A DNA stretch of 41,268 nucleotides from an uncultured bacterium (GTDB lineage: Bacteria; Spirochaetota; UBA4802; UB4802), in NCBI GenBank assembly GCA_937920495.1, contig CALEUQ010000030.1, forward strand, positions 1-41,268, in the 5' to 3' direction. Position numbers and translations under genes: made by a program. Within the stretch, counting starts at the first letter, position 1, and each line of letters starts with the position of its first letter. Under the pieces are notes generated by a model. It saw nothing but the letters and a program-made list of their open reading frames with translations. It did no database searches and was not told the origin of the DNA. Positions 24,275-33,264 of the stretch are shown here, piece after piece.

Positions 24275-26419
24275 ATGACTATATTGAGTTTAATAGGATC
24301 TTTGTTAGCATCCTTTATGCTTTTATTTACAATAGTATATGGGCTATACAAAAACTACAAAGATAGAGTAATGCGCTATTACTCTTATTTTGGATTTTGT
24401 GCATTTGGTATACTATTTACCATGTTTTTAACGTATGCATTCCCCAACGATCTTGATCTAACAATAATTAACAAAATCACGCAGGCTTCCACTGTACTAA
24501 CCTTTTCAGCTCTATTTATTTTATCGTTAATATTCCCTAAAACCGAAAAGCAGGTCCCATTCTGGATTATTGTAATTATCCTTATTCCTGCATATATAAT
24601 TGCCTATATCGCAGTATTTACTGATATGAACATCACCGCTGCCTATTTTAAAGATGGCAAACTTGTCCGTGAATTTAGATTTTTTTATACTGTATATTTA
24701 TCGATTGCCTTTGGCTACATTCTATTAGGTGTTATCAACTTCATTCGTAAATATATAACCACAAAAATTGAGTTGTATCGCAAGCAGATGCGTTTTGTTT
24801 TTATTGGCACTGGTATTGCAATGACCTTTGCTGCTGTCTTTTCAATCATCATGCCACGATTCTTTGGCTACGTTGATCTTTATGTACTTGGACCATCACT
24901 TGCAACATTTATCGGGGTGTCATCGCTTTTTTATGCAGTTATCTCATATCAGATGATGGATATACGATCAGCCATTCATAAAACAACTATGTATACCGTT
25001 ATATCCACAGCCATATTCTTACCAATGTTTGCGCTGGTATATCTTTACGATATCAATATTTTAGGTTTGAAGACCATTCCCCTTTATATAATAGCGTTTA
25101 TTATTGTAGTTATATTTATGGTTCTTTCCCGGTACATCCAACCTATAATAGATAAAGCATTTAAGCGTAAACATTATGAATTACAGGAATATTTAGATAC
25201 ATTTGTAAAAGAAATTAGTAACATTAGAGATATCGATGAATTAATAAAAAAAACTGTTTCAACTATACATAACACTTTTTATTTAAAATCAACATATTTC
25301 TTATTATATAATAATGAATCACGAAGCTATCAGCTTGAGTATTCCCTGGGTGACTCTCCTGTTTCACCTTCTTTATCACGGCTGTCCCCTATTGTTCGCT
25401 GGTTTAACAGAAACCAAAAAATAGTTACACTGGATAATGTGTATATTGATGAAGCTACATTTGCTGAAGTCCGTGATGAATTCATTCAATATTTTACAAC
25501 CAATAATATAGTCATCATGATCCCTGTTTACCACAGGCGTGTTCTTGCTGGTATTCTTTGCCTGGGGGAAAAGGATACACTTGCAGCATACAAACCTGAT
25601 GAGATTGAACTTTTATCTTTTCTGTCCAATGAAACAAACATCAACCTTTCGCATGCGATAACGTATCAGGAAGCAAAAAAAGAACAGATGCTGCAGCGTA
25701 CAATCAGTGTCTCCAGTGAACTTTTAGCAAAAGCCGTCCCCAGGGCATTGCCAAATATTACTGGTATAAAATTTGGTGCATTTTATATTCCACGACAGGG
25801 TGGTGGCATTGATTATTTTGATTTCATTCGCCCGGGTTTACAGGGAATAGGAACCATAGCCACTGACATTGCCGGCATAGGCATGCAGAGTGCATTGTAT
25901 TCTGTTATTATGCGCTCGGCTTTTCATGCCAGCCTTAGCGATGCTCATTCATCATATAATGTAATCCAGAGACTTAATAGAGTAATTCATAACTATTCGC
26001 AAGGCAAAGGCATTCTGATTACCGCGTTTTACTATTATATTGATGTCCGCAATATGCGTCTTATATATACCAATGCCGGATTTCCGCCCATGGAATTTTA
26101 TAGAGTTGAAAAAAATGACTTTTCTTCACTTGATACTGAAGGCATACCACTGGGTTATGACCCTACCTTCAATTATGGTATGGGCCGAACCAATATACTC
26201 AGGGGCGATATTGGCATTCTCTACTCCAAGGCATTGATCACATCAAAAAATTCTCGTGGTGAACTATTTACACTGGATAACCTGCGAACCATAATAAAAG
26301 ATAACCGTATGAAGATGCCATCTGACATTGCAACTATCATACAGGATGAATTTAAAGCATTCATGGGGATAAGTTCCCCTGAATCTGATATTGTTGTCAT
26401 TATCTTTAAGGCATATTAA
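24275..26419 (+). CDS. Membrane GAF-SpoIIE (PP2C-type) signalling protein, possibly degenerate phosphatase
   Basis: The 714-residue protein has 7-8 N-terminal membrane segments (to about residue 290), a GAF-like domain (about 310-470) and a SpoIIE phosphatase-like domain (about 500-714). In the phosphatase the motifs GGGIDYFDF and ATDIAGIGMQSAL keep the first metal-binding aspartates. The usual TDG motif is replaced by LYSKALITSKN, so one conserved Asp is missing. The end, SPESDIVVIIFK, keeps one of the two final aspartates. It may sense through its membrane part and switch STAS partners, or act as a pseudo-phosphatase. A Shine-Dalgarno-like AAAGGGG precedes the ATG. Confidence 0.8.
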   Translation: MTILSLIGSLLASFMLLFTIVYGLYKNYKDRVMRYYSYFGFCAFGILFTMFLTYAFPNDLDLTIINKITQASTVLTFSALFILSLIFPKTEKQVPFWIIVIILIPAYIIAYIAVFTDMNITAAYFKDGKLVREFRFFYTVYLSIAFGYILLGVINFIRKYITTKIELYRKQMRFVFIGTGIAMTFAAVFSIIMPRFFGYVDLYVLGPSLATFIGVSSLFYAVISYQMMDIRSAIHKTTMYTVISTAIFLPMFALVYLYDINILGLKTIPLYIIAFIIVVIFMVLSRYIQPIIDKAFKRKHYELQEYLDTFVKEISNIRDIDELIKKTVSTIHNTFYLKSTYFLLYNNESRSYQLEYSLGDSPVSPSLSRLSPIVRWFNRNQKIVTLDNVYIDEATFAEVRDEFIQYFTTNNIVIMIPVYHRRVLAGILCLGEKDTLAAYKPDEIELLSFLSNETNINLSHAITYQEAKKEQMLQRTISVSSELLAKAVPRALPNITGIKFGAFYIPRQGGGIDYFDFIRPGLQGIGTIATDIAGIGMQSALYSVIMRSAFHASLSDAHSSYNVIQRLNRVIHNYSQGKGILITAFYYYIDVRNMRLIYTNAGFPPMEFYRVEKNDFSSLDTEGIPLGYDPTFNYGMGRTNILRGDIGILYSKALITSKNSRGELFTLDNLRTIIKDNRMKMPSDIATIIQDEFKAFMGISSPESDIVVIIFKAY

Positions 26420-26422
26420 GTA

Positions 26423-27358
26423 TTACGTTAACGACTCTACCAGTATCTTTAATCCTTCTTCAACGGTGTAGCCAGGGGCAAATCCCAACTGGCTGATTAT
26501 CTTTGAAGGATCACTTACTGATTCTTTTATATCGCCTGCACGTGCATCAGCGTAATTAACCGTAATATCCTTATTATAAATTTTTTGTAATATATTTATC
26601 AGTGTATTTAAATCTGTAGCCTTGCCATACCCCACATTATAATAATGAAATCCCGAATGTATTTTTTCCAGCGCAAGCATGTTTGCCTGCACCACATCTT
26701 TTACGAATATAAAATCCCTGTACTGCTTCCCATCTCCAAACACTGTGATATCCTGCCCTTTAGCTATCCTACTTGTAAAGATAGAAATTACTCCCGAATA
26801 CGGTGATGATGGATCCTGCCGTGGGCCAAAGACATTGAAATAGCGCAGTGATACTGTTGTCAGATTATACAACTCATTATATAATCGCAGGTATACTTCA
26901 GAAATATATTTATCAGCACCATACGGTGATTTTGGCAAAACGGGTGAATCCTCTCGCTTGGGTATCTGGGGATGATCACCAAAGATGGCTGCAGAACAGG
27001 CAAATATCACTTTTTTTACACCATTATTTCTGCTTGCTTCAAGAACATGTAACGTACCTTTAGCATTTGACTCAAAGGTTGACGGTGGATTCTCAATGGA
27101 CTTCTGTACGGAGGCAACAGCAGCTTCATGAAATACCGCTTCGCATCCCTTTACGGCTTTGCTCACTGCTTTATAATCAGAAACATCACCTTTTATTATT
27201 TTTATACGTGCATTGTGATAATTTTTTACAAAAGAAAGGTTTTCCTTTTTGCCCGTAGAAAAATTATCAAACACTATTACATCATATCCTTTTTTAACAC
27301 ATTCTTCTGCAATGTGTGAACCAATAAATCCTGCACCACCGGTAATACAGACTTTCAT
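26423..27358 (-). CDS. NAD-dependent sugar-nucleotide epimerase (GalE-like)
   Basis: The 311-residue short-chain dehydrogenase-type epimerase begins with the NAD-binding GGAGFIGSHIAE loop. It has the catalytic YGADK (YxxxK) and LRYFNVFGPRQDPSSPYSGV, typical of UDP-glucose or UDP-GlcNAc 4-epimerases. GGAGG lies a few bases before the ATG. It would supply sugar nucleotides for envelope polysaccharide, in line with the WecG-like transferase at 32183. The exact sugar cannot be decided. Its 3' end is three bases from the convergent SpoIIE gene. Confidence 0.9.
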   Translation of the reverse strand: MKVCITGGAGFIGSHIAEECVKKGYDVIVFDNFSTGKKENLSFVKNYHNARIKIIKGDVSDYKAVSKAVKGCEAVFHEAAVASVQKSIENPPSTFESNAKGTLHVLEASRNNGVKKVIFACSAAIFGDHPQIPKREDSPVLPKSPYGADKYISEVYLRLYNELYNLTTVSLRYFNVFGPRQDPSSPYSGVISIFTSRIAKGQDITVFGDGKQYRDFIFVKDVVQANMLALEKIHSGFHYYNVGYGKATDLNTLINILQKIYNKDITVNYADARAGDIKESVSDPSKIISQLGFAPGYTVEEGLKILVESLT

Positions 27359-27429
27359 ACTAAATCCTCCAGGTAAAATAAGTTTTTGTATACATCATTG
27401 TGACAGGTAAAACCTTATTTCATCCATCC

Positions 27430-27665
27430 TACTCAACCACCATTGGTAAGGTGAAAGCCCTGAAGCAATCCCTTTATAGAAAACGACAGGATTGCTTCGT
27501 CCTGATTTCATCGTAACTGGCAATGACATCCGTCATTGCGAGGCTCGATTTTATTGGGGCGCGGCAATCCCAATTCATTCAGAAAAAAATAGCTTTTCTT
27601 TCGCTTAGCTTTATGGTTGCAATGTCGTGTTTGCCCTGGCTTCACTTACAATGACATTGAGCTAC
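27430..27665. repeat. Dispersed GTCATTGCGAGG-type repeat
   Basis: The block contains GAAGCAATCCC, GGATTGCTTCGTC, GGCAATGACATCCGTCATTG and GCGCGGCAATCCC. These are complementary modules typical of a widespread bacterial dispersed repeat that folds into a long imperfect hairpin. It is intergenic, with no coding capacity. Confidence 0.65.
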
Positions 27666-27989
27666 AATAAGTAACCGCAGATGAGCCTACATTAATAATG
27701 GCTTCATCGCACATGACTGCAGAATTGTATCAACGCAATATCATAAATTCAAGCATAATCAAGCATAATTATTATATTGTGTTGCTTTTTTGTACTGACA
27801 CAAAGAGTACTAATCAGTTACTATCGCTCCAAATACTTAAATTTTTATTGATTTTATGCAAAATACCATTATATTGGTTATTGTAATTATAATTATTTGT
27901 AGTATTCAGCCAAAGCTTCATCGTAAAAAAGGATATTGTGCTTCTGTCTAAATCTTAAAAATCTAACCAGGCTATTTTTCAGGATAAAT
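27666..27989. other. Leader region of purF
   Basis: This is AT-rich DNA with no supported gene; the frame at 27698 is not coding-like. It holds a GCGATAGT octamer on the minus strand (27820-27827). No recognisable purine riboswitch core was seen. Confidence 0.4.
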
Positions 27990-29432
27990 ATGAAAACAGA
28001 ATATGAGTATTCGGATTGTAAGCCCCGTGAAGAATGTGGTATTTTTGGCATTTATAATCATCCAAAAGCAGCAAACCTTACCTATTTAGGCCTTTATAAC
28101 CTGCAGCACAGAGGTCAGGAATCAAGCGGCATTGCTTCCTCTGACGGGGAGCATATCTACCGATATGCAGGAATGGGAAAGGTTGTGGATGTGTTTACCG
28201 AAGAACACATCAATAATCTCAGAGGCAATATAGCTATTGGCCATAACCGCTACTCAACAACCGGTTCATCATTCTTGCGCAATGCCCAGCCATTACGAGC
28301 ACACTCAGTACTGGGGCCAATTGTGCTTGCCCATAACGGCAATCTGATAAACTACGCAATGCTACGGCGCGCTCTTGAAAAAGAAGGAGCCATTTTCCAG
28401 ACTTCCATTGACAGCGAAGTAATAGTTCATTTGATGGCACGTTCAGGCCTCAATACCTTTCTTGATGCGCTCATCTACGCGTTAAAAGCAATTAAGGGTG
28501 CATATTCACTGCTGGTGATGAATTACAACACCATTTATGCAATCCGTGACCCTTATGGTTTCAGGCCACTTGTTCTGGGCAAATTAGGTAATTCCATTGT
28601 TATTGCTTCTGAAACGTGTGCATTTGACATCATTGATGCAGAATATATTCGTGAGATAGAACCCGGGGAGATGATTGAAATATCGCCTAATGGAATTAAA
28701 TCATACTTCCCGTTTGCAAGTGTAAAAAATTCACTATGTGTGTTTGAATATATCTATTTTTCGCGTCCTGACAGCATCATATTTGGGCAGTCAGTGCACG
28801 AGATGCGCCTGCGTATGGGCGCAATGCTTGCAAAGCAAGCACCGGTTGATGCTGATATCGTTGTTCCTATTCCCGATTCATCGGTGTGTGCAGCGTTAGG
28901 GTATTCCCGTGCAAGCGGCATACCGTATGAAATGGGTATGATACGCAGCCACTATATTGGCCGCACATTTATTGAACCTGAACAGCGCATTCGCGATTTT
29001 GGCGCCAAGATAAAGTTCAATGTGGTGCGTTCAGCAGTGGAAGGAAAACGAATTGTTGTGGTTGACGACTCAATTATGCGCGGCACCACCATGCGAAAGA
29101 TTATCAAGATGTTTAGAAAAGGGGGTGCAAAAGAAATTCACGTGCGCATCTCAGCGCCACCAACCCGCTTTCCATGTTTTTACGGTATTGACATCCCCAC
29201 ACGCTCAGAGCTCATTGCATCGTCACACACCATTGAAGAGATTCAAAAATACCTGCGTGTGGACTCGCTTGCGTATATGACAGTGGAAAGTATGCTCAAA
29301 GCGCTTGATGTGCACCACGGCAAATTTTGCACAGCTTGCTTTGATGGCAACTATCCCATTGAGTTTCAGGAAGCTGATGATTACCAGAAATGCCTTTTTG
29401 ATGATACGGTTGCATGTGGCGATTACTACTAA
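27990..29432 (+). CDS. purF: Amidophosphoribosyltransferase
   Basis: The 480-residue PurF has a short propeptide before the nucleophilic cysteine in EECGIFGIYN (Cys16), which should become the N-terminus after processing. The glutaminase region has HRGQESSGIA and GHNRYSTTGSS; the PRPP-binding loop is RIVVVDDSIMRGTTM. A C-terminal FCTACFDGNYP cysteine pair suits the Fe-S-containing type. It makes phosphoribosylamine in the first step of purine synthesis. The ATG at 27990 has AGGA upstream; the longer frame from 27936 is not supported. No other purine genes are adjacent. Confidence 0.96.
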   Translation: MKTEYEYSDCKPREECGIFGIYNHPKAANLTYLGLYNLQHRGQESSGIASSDGEHIYRYAGMGKVVDVFTEEHINNLRGNIAIGHNRYSTTGSSFLRNAQPLRAHSVLGPIVLAHNGNLINYAMLRRALEKEGAIFQTSIDSEVIVHLMARSGLNTFLDALIYALKAIKGAYSLLVMNYNTIYAIRDPYGFRPLVLGKLGNSIVIASETCAFDIIDAEYIREIEPGEMIEISPNGIKSYFPFASVKNSLCVFEYIYFSRPDSIIFGQSVHEMRLRMGAMLAKQAPVDADIVVPIPDSSVCAALGYSRASGIPYEMGMIRSHYIGRTFIEPEQRIRDFGAKIKFNVVRSAVEGKRIVVVDDSIMRGTTMRKIIKMFRKGGAKEIHVRISAPPTRFPCFYGIDIPTRSELIASSHTIEEIQKYLRVDSLAYMTVESMLKALDVHHGKFCTACFDGNYPIEFQEADDYQKCLFDDTVACGDYY

Positions 29433-29477
29433 AAACGCTTGACATAATCGTCACAAATTTTTCTTTGTTACGTATAC

Positions 29478-29550
29478 AGGTGACTAGCTCAATTGGTAGA
29501 GCAGCGGTCTCCAAAACCGCAGGTTGGGGGTTCGAGCCCCTCGTCACCTG
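29478..29550 (+). tRNA. tRNA-Trp (CCA)
   Basis: A 73-nt cloverleaf has the acceptor stem AGGTGAC/GTCACCT with discriminator G, the D-loop AGCTCAATTGGTAGAGC, the anticodon stem-loop GCGGTCTCCAAAACCGC with anticodon CCA, and the T-arm GGGGGTTCGAGCCCC. The 3' CCA is not encoded. It lies between purF and a MetH-activation-like gene whose ATG is 12 bases downstream, so the transcript is probably processed. Confidence 0.95.
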
Positions 29551-29562
29551 CATTTTTATTTT

Positions 29563-30267
29563 ATGAACCCTGTCACCATTATCCGGTTTGATGCAACCAC
29601 CTTCAGCGCTGATGAAAGCCTTGTGCAGTTGTTGCACGCAAAGGCTATCTGCAATGAACTATCGCCCCTCAATATACATAATGCAGTTTTCATGAATACA
29701 TTGTATAAAGGTGGCGATAGCTCCGATAACAGTGGGCAGCTACACTCTCATCTTACCAATACACTGCTGCAATTGTTTTCTATGGCACAAACTATTGCCA
29801 GGCCCAAAGCTTTTTATTATATAGCAGGACATCATAATGCAATTTCATTGCCTGTGAATGTTGCTCATACATTTCCAGTGTATCCTTTCATTGCAACGGT
29901 AGGTCTGCAATTTGATACGTGGCTCAAAGAATTTGCAATTATCAGCCAGCAGTACTGTGCGCATATTATTGGTATGTGGTTATTGCACAGGTGTGTACAA
30001 AAGTTAGCATGTACAATTGGTCTTGGCGATAGCTTCTGTATATTGTATCCCGGCTCTTTAGAAGCGTTACCTGTGACCTATAACCACATGTTGTATTCAT
30101 TGTTTGCAAATGAAGCACAGCGCACTGGCATAACCTTAAACGATGAATGTATGTTTTCACCGCTTCATACAGTTGCAGGTTTTATGCTACCACATACTGA
30201 TACTGGCAACAATAACTGCACAGCCTGCACGCTACAGCAGTGCCAGTTCAGAAATATCTTGACATAA
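29563..30267 (+). CDS. Stand-alone methionine-synthase activation-domain-like protein
   Basis: The 234-residue protein resembles the vitamin B12-dependent methionine synthase activation domain. It has a GLGDSFCILYPGSLEALP region at the place of the family's S-P-G-Y-G-D-W/F-P segment. GITLNDECMFSPLHTVAGFM corresponds to GIxLTESxMMxPxKSVSG, and the terminal cysteine cluster NNNCTACTLQQCQFR corresponds to CxxCxxxxCxYR. It begins MNPVTIIRFDATTF; an upstream start at 29524 would lie in the tRNA gene. It could reactivate or bind a corrinoid protein. The key RxSPGY motif is degenerate, so the ligand is uncertain. Confidence 0.7.
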   Translation: MNPVTIIRFDATTFSADESLVQLLHAKAICNELSPLNIHNAVFMNTLYKGGDSSDNSGQLHSHLTNTLLQLFSMAQTIARPKAFYYIAGHHNAISLPVNVAHTFPVYPFIATVGLQFDTWLKEFAIISQQYCAHIIGMWLLHRCVQKLACTIGLGDSFCILYPGSLEALPVTYNHMLYSLFANEAQRTGITLNDECMFSPLHTVAGFMLPHTDTGNNNCTACTLQQCQFRNILT

Positions 30268-30359
30268 TGACACGCTAACAATAATACTCAATGAACGCAA
30301 AAAATTTTTTTAGACAGTAACTATCGTCCATTAACAATTAACAATTAAATATTAACTAT

Positions 30360-31508
30360 ATGATACTCACACATCCTGCATATTGTAACCGTCCTACACG
30401 GGCAGAGATATCAATACCAAACCTGCTCAATAATTTTGCCATTGTGCGCTCACTCATTGCACCTCAGGTAAAAATAATGGCAATGGTAAAGGCAAATGCG
30501 TATGGACATGGTATAGTACGCATTTCACAGGAACTGATCAGAGCCGGTGTTGATTACTTAGGTGTTGCGTATCTGGAAGAAGCATTGTTTTTGCGCCAGC
30601 ATGGTATAACAACGCCAATTCTGGTATGCGGCGCCATCAACACCGAACAAATCCCCGACTTTATATTACATGATGTTGCCATCACCAGCTCTTCACTTGA
30701 TAAATCAAGAGCAATACACAATGCTGCTAAAGCATTGGGCAAAAAAGCACTGGTACATTTAAAAATTGATACCGGGATGGAACGTATTGGCGTTCACTGG
30801 TACAATGCAGAAAAATTTATAAACGAATCTTTTTTACTTGATGGACTTGAGATCATTGGTATATTTTCCCATTTTGCCAAAGCTGAATCCGATACCCAAT
30901 TTACACAACTGCAAATACAGCGGTTTGCTGGCATAGTTGAGTATTTGCAAAAAAAATCTATATGCCCACCGTATGTACACATAGCAAATTCTGCAGCAAT
31001 CATCAACCACCCTGATTCTCATTTCACCATGGTTCGCCCGGGGATAATGCTATATGGCTATAATCCCAACGGATATAATCCCCAAAAATCATTTAATGGC
31101 AGGAAATTACAGCCAGTAATGACACTTAAAACCAAAGTATCGTATTTTAAGGTAGTACCTGCCAATACAGGGATTAGTTACAATCATTTATATATCACAC
31201 CACAGCAAACACGCGTGGTAACGCTACCTGTTGGCTACGGGGATGGCTACAGCCGTCTTCTTTCCAACAAAGGACAGGTCATCATCCGTGGAAAAACATA
31301 TCCGGTGGTAGGTGCTGTGTGTATGGATCAGATTATGGTAGATATTGGACCAGATGGTACTGCATATAACGGTGATGACGTGTTACTGTTTGGCCAGATG
31401 AATGGCTACAGCATTCCGCTTGAATCATTATGCCAAAAAATTGGCACCATAACGTATGAGATACTGACAACCATAAGCCCTCGAGTACCACGTATATATA
31501 TTGAATGA
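30360..31508 (+). CDS. alr: Alanine racemase
   Basis: The 382-residue fold-type III PLP enzyme has the PLP-lysine motif [12 protein letters not shown], the middle motif [11 protein letters not shown], the catalytic tyrosine region around [11 protein letters not shown], and [14 protein letters not shown]. It makes D-alanine for peptidoglycan. No clear Shine-Dalgarno precedes the ATG. Its 3' end abuts, on the opposite strand, a histidine-kinase pseudogene, and a GCGATAGC motif covers the stop region. Confidence 0.95.
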   Translation: MILTHPAYCNRPTRAEISIPNLLNNFAIVRSLIAPQVKIMAMVKANAYGHGIVRISQELIRAGVDYLGVAYLEEALFLRQHGITTPILVCGAINTEQIPDFILHDVAITSSSLDKSRAIHNAAKALGKKALVHLKIDTGMERIGVHWYNAEKFINESFLLDGLEIIGIFSHFAKAESDTQFTQLQIQRFAGIVEYLQKKSICPPYVHIANSAAIINHPDSHFTMVRPGIMLYGYNPNGYNPQKSFNGRKLQPVMTLKTKVSYFKVVPANTGISYNHLYITPQQTRVVTLPVGYGDGYSRLLSNKGQVIIRGKTYPVVGAVCMDQIMVDIGPDGTAYNGDDVLLFGQMNGYSIPLESLCQKIGTITYEILTTISPRVPRIYIE

Positions 31509-31691
31509 GCTATCGCCAAACCCTGCCCTGTACCTTTGCTAACCTCTTTTGTTGTAAAGAATGGGTCAAATATTTTAGTAGTCGTTTGCAAATACTATTA
31601 CATCATGCTGATCCACAATTACAACACCAACTGATGTAAGTTCGGTTATCTTCTCTAATGTTTTATAAAGAATAGAAGGCAATGAATCCAT
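31509..31691 (-). pseudogene. Collapsed PAS/histidine-kinase pseudogene
   Basis: An ATG at 31691 with AGGA upstream opens MDSLPSILYKTLEKITELTS, then [18 protein letters not shown], which reads like the N-terminus of a PAS sensor. It then hits a stop. In the next frame, starting within a few codons, the sequence continues [20 protein letters not shown] and AIAHSI, the G1/F/G2 region of an HATPase domain. The intervening kinase body is missing. The end runs into the alr stop codon. This is the scar of a large internal deletion. Confidence 0.75.
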
Positions 31692-32182
31692 ATTTCCTGC
31701 CTTTTACGTATGGATTGCCTGCTAAGACATATAATGTTAAGAACTCATTTTCCAGAAATATGATAGTATAGATATATTGTAAATAAAGCTTCTCTTTTAA
31801 AAAATATTAATTACCTATCTCAATTTCAATTGTTAGACTACAAACCACCAATAAAAATAATAATACGAATGTTATTGCAAGTCAATGTAATTTTTTTATG
31901 ATAGATATCACAAACCATTTCCAAAGCTTTTTTTAGTATACTTCTTGGTACATTTCTGCCGGTAAGATTTGTTAGTTATCAGTGCGTTATACACATTAAT
32001 AATTGTAATTATCCACACATTCTTTAGATATCGTTGCCTGCCATTTTAATCAATTAGCCACTTCCATCACACCACTCATGATGAACATATATTGCATCCT
32101 ATAATACAAAAGTTAAAAAATTTTTAATTGACATAATATTTAATGTATTAATTATCTTCATCTATTATTCGGGAGGAATTTG
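31692..32182. other. AT-rich intergenic region
   Basis: Beyond the pseudogene this gap contains no supported gene. A short minus-strand frame (about 31840-31965, reading NVPRSILKKALEMVCDIYHK) is too degraded to assign. A promoter candidate for the glycosyltransferase lies at its right end. Confidence 0.4.
32128..32157 (+). promoter_or_regulatory. Probable promoter of the WecG/TagA gene
   Basis: TTGACA (32128-32133) is followed, 17-18 bases later, by the weak -10 ATTATC/TTATCT (about 32151-32157). A strong Shine-Dalgarno GGGAGGA and the ATG at 32183 follow. Confidence 0.5.
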
Positions 32183-32995
32183 ATGATAAAAGATGCAATG
32201 TATTATGATTCGTATAAGGAAGACCGCGATTTAATTTTAGAATACAATCAGACTTCTCTATCTGACGTTAATTTAGTCAACATAATTGGTATAGGCATTG
32301 ATAACTGTACACGCCAGCAGGCAGTTGTAAAGGTTTTACGCATGATTGAAGAAGGCGGTGTGCACCATGTGATGGCACTAGATCCATATAAACTACACCG
32401 CCTTACCACAAACAATGACTTAAACCTCATAGCCTCAAAAGCTGATTTAAAATTGGCTGTTGGTGCAGGCCTTCCATGGGCTGCAAAATTTTTAGGCAGG
32501 CCCTTAAAAGAGCGTATCCATTTTATGAGCTTTCTAATGGATTTGATACGGATAGCCGAAATAAAAGAGCTAACTATATTTATGGTAGGAGCAAAACCTG
32601 AGATCATTGAACAGGCGTATGCAAATATAAAAAAATCATTTCCAAAAATCCGCATCGTAGGCCGTCATGGAGGCTATTTTAACAAAGAAAGAGCTGCTAG
32701 TGTCATTGAAGCAATGCGAAAATCTGAAGCTCAGATAATATTTATTGGCTTAGGATTTCCCAAAGAAGACAAATGGATCTATGAAATAAAAAACCAGTTT
32801 AAAAATACCGTATTTATTGGTATTGGCGGCAGCATAGATATAATCTCCGGTCAGAAACGTAAAGCACCTGCATATTTTATGGAAAATGGGCTGGACTGGT
32901 TTTACAGGATTATTACACGTCCATGGCGCTATATGCGGCTTTTGCGTCTGCTTCTTTTTTATATTCAGGTTTTATGGCAGCGAATGAAAAGATAA
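32183..32995 (+). CDS. WecG/TagA/CpsF-family glycosyltransferase
   Basis: The 270-residue protein has GIGIDNCTRQQAVVKVLRMI, ALDPYKLHR (like the family's T-N-a-D/N-xxk), a GAGLPWAAKFLGRPLKERI segment (D/GG-P-x-W), LTIFMVGAKPEII, GRHGGYF, and IIFIGLGFPKEDKWI. The WecG/TagA family transfers N-acetylmannosaminuronic acid or N-acetylmannosamine to undecaprenyl-PP-GlcNAc during teichoic acid, ECA or capsule synthesis. The C-terminal basic/aromatic tail (WRYMRLLRLLLFYIQVLWQR) probably binds the membrane. Which polysaccharide it serves is not evident. GGGAGGA precedes the ATG with five bases' spacing. Confidence 0.9.
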   Translation: MIKDAMYYDSYKEDRDLILEYNQTSLSDVNLVNIIGIGIDNCTRQQAVVKVLRMIEEGGVHHVMALDPYKLHRLTTNNDLNLIASKADLKLAVGAGLPWAAKFLGRPLKERIHFMSFLMDLIRIAEIKELTIFMVGAKPEIIEQAYANIKKSFPKIRIVGRHGGYFNKERAASVIEAMRKSEAQIIFIGLGFPKEDKWIYEIKNQFKNTVFIGIGGSIDIISGQKRKAPAYFMENGLDWFYRIITRPWRYMRLLRLLLFYIQVLWQRMKR

Positions 32996-33003
32996 TATAA
33001 TTA

Positions 33004-33025
33004 CGGGTTTACAAACCCGCCCCTT
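33004..33025. terminator. Short hairpin between convergent genes
   Basis: CGGGTT, loop TACA, AACCCG form a perfect stem in the 37-base gap between convergent genes. It is followed on the plus strand by only a weak CCCCTTT tract, so it is a modest terminator at best. Confidence 0.45.
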
Positions 33026-33032
33026 TAACAGA

Positions 33033-33248
33033 TTACCGTTCATATTTGCCAGGCTTTGCTTTTGTGTCGCGTGCTTTTTGTAATTCTGAATTTGTTACCT
33101 GGCATCTGCCCAATGTAAACCCTTCAACAATTTCCTCTCTGCCGCAGGTACGGCAATGAAACACAGCCTTTCTATCCTGTGTCCATTTATTCACTTCAAC
33201 ATACCGTGACCCGCAGTTGCGACATAAAATAACTGAAACATATTCCAT
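33033..33248 (-). CDS. Small zinc-ribbon protein
   Basis: The 71-residue protein has two CxxC knuckles (CRNCGS and CRTCGR) separated by about 20 residues, typical of a zinc ribbon. A hydrophilic tail follows, and there is no membrane segment. It lies 16 bases downstream of the GAF-SpoIIE gene on the same strand and is probably co-transcribed. Its target is unknown. Confidence 0.75.
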   Translation of the reverse strand: MEYVSVILCRNCGSRYVEVNKWTQDRKAVFHCRTCGREEIVEGFTLGRCQVTNSELQKARDTKAKPGKYER

Positions 33249-33264
33249 TAATAGGCCTCTTTAT

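Noticed and set aside
27698-27886. 62-codon plus-strand frame in the purF leader
   Set aside because: It has no ribosome-binding site or recognisable motif, and its composition matches the non-coding surroundings.
29433-29477. TTGACA upstream of tRNA-Trp as its promoter
   Set aside because: The -35 is perfect, but no acceptable -10 lies at the right distance; the tRNA may be processed from the purF transcript.
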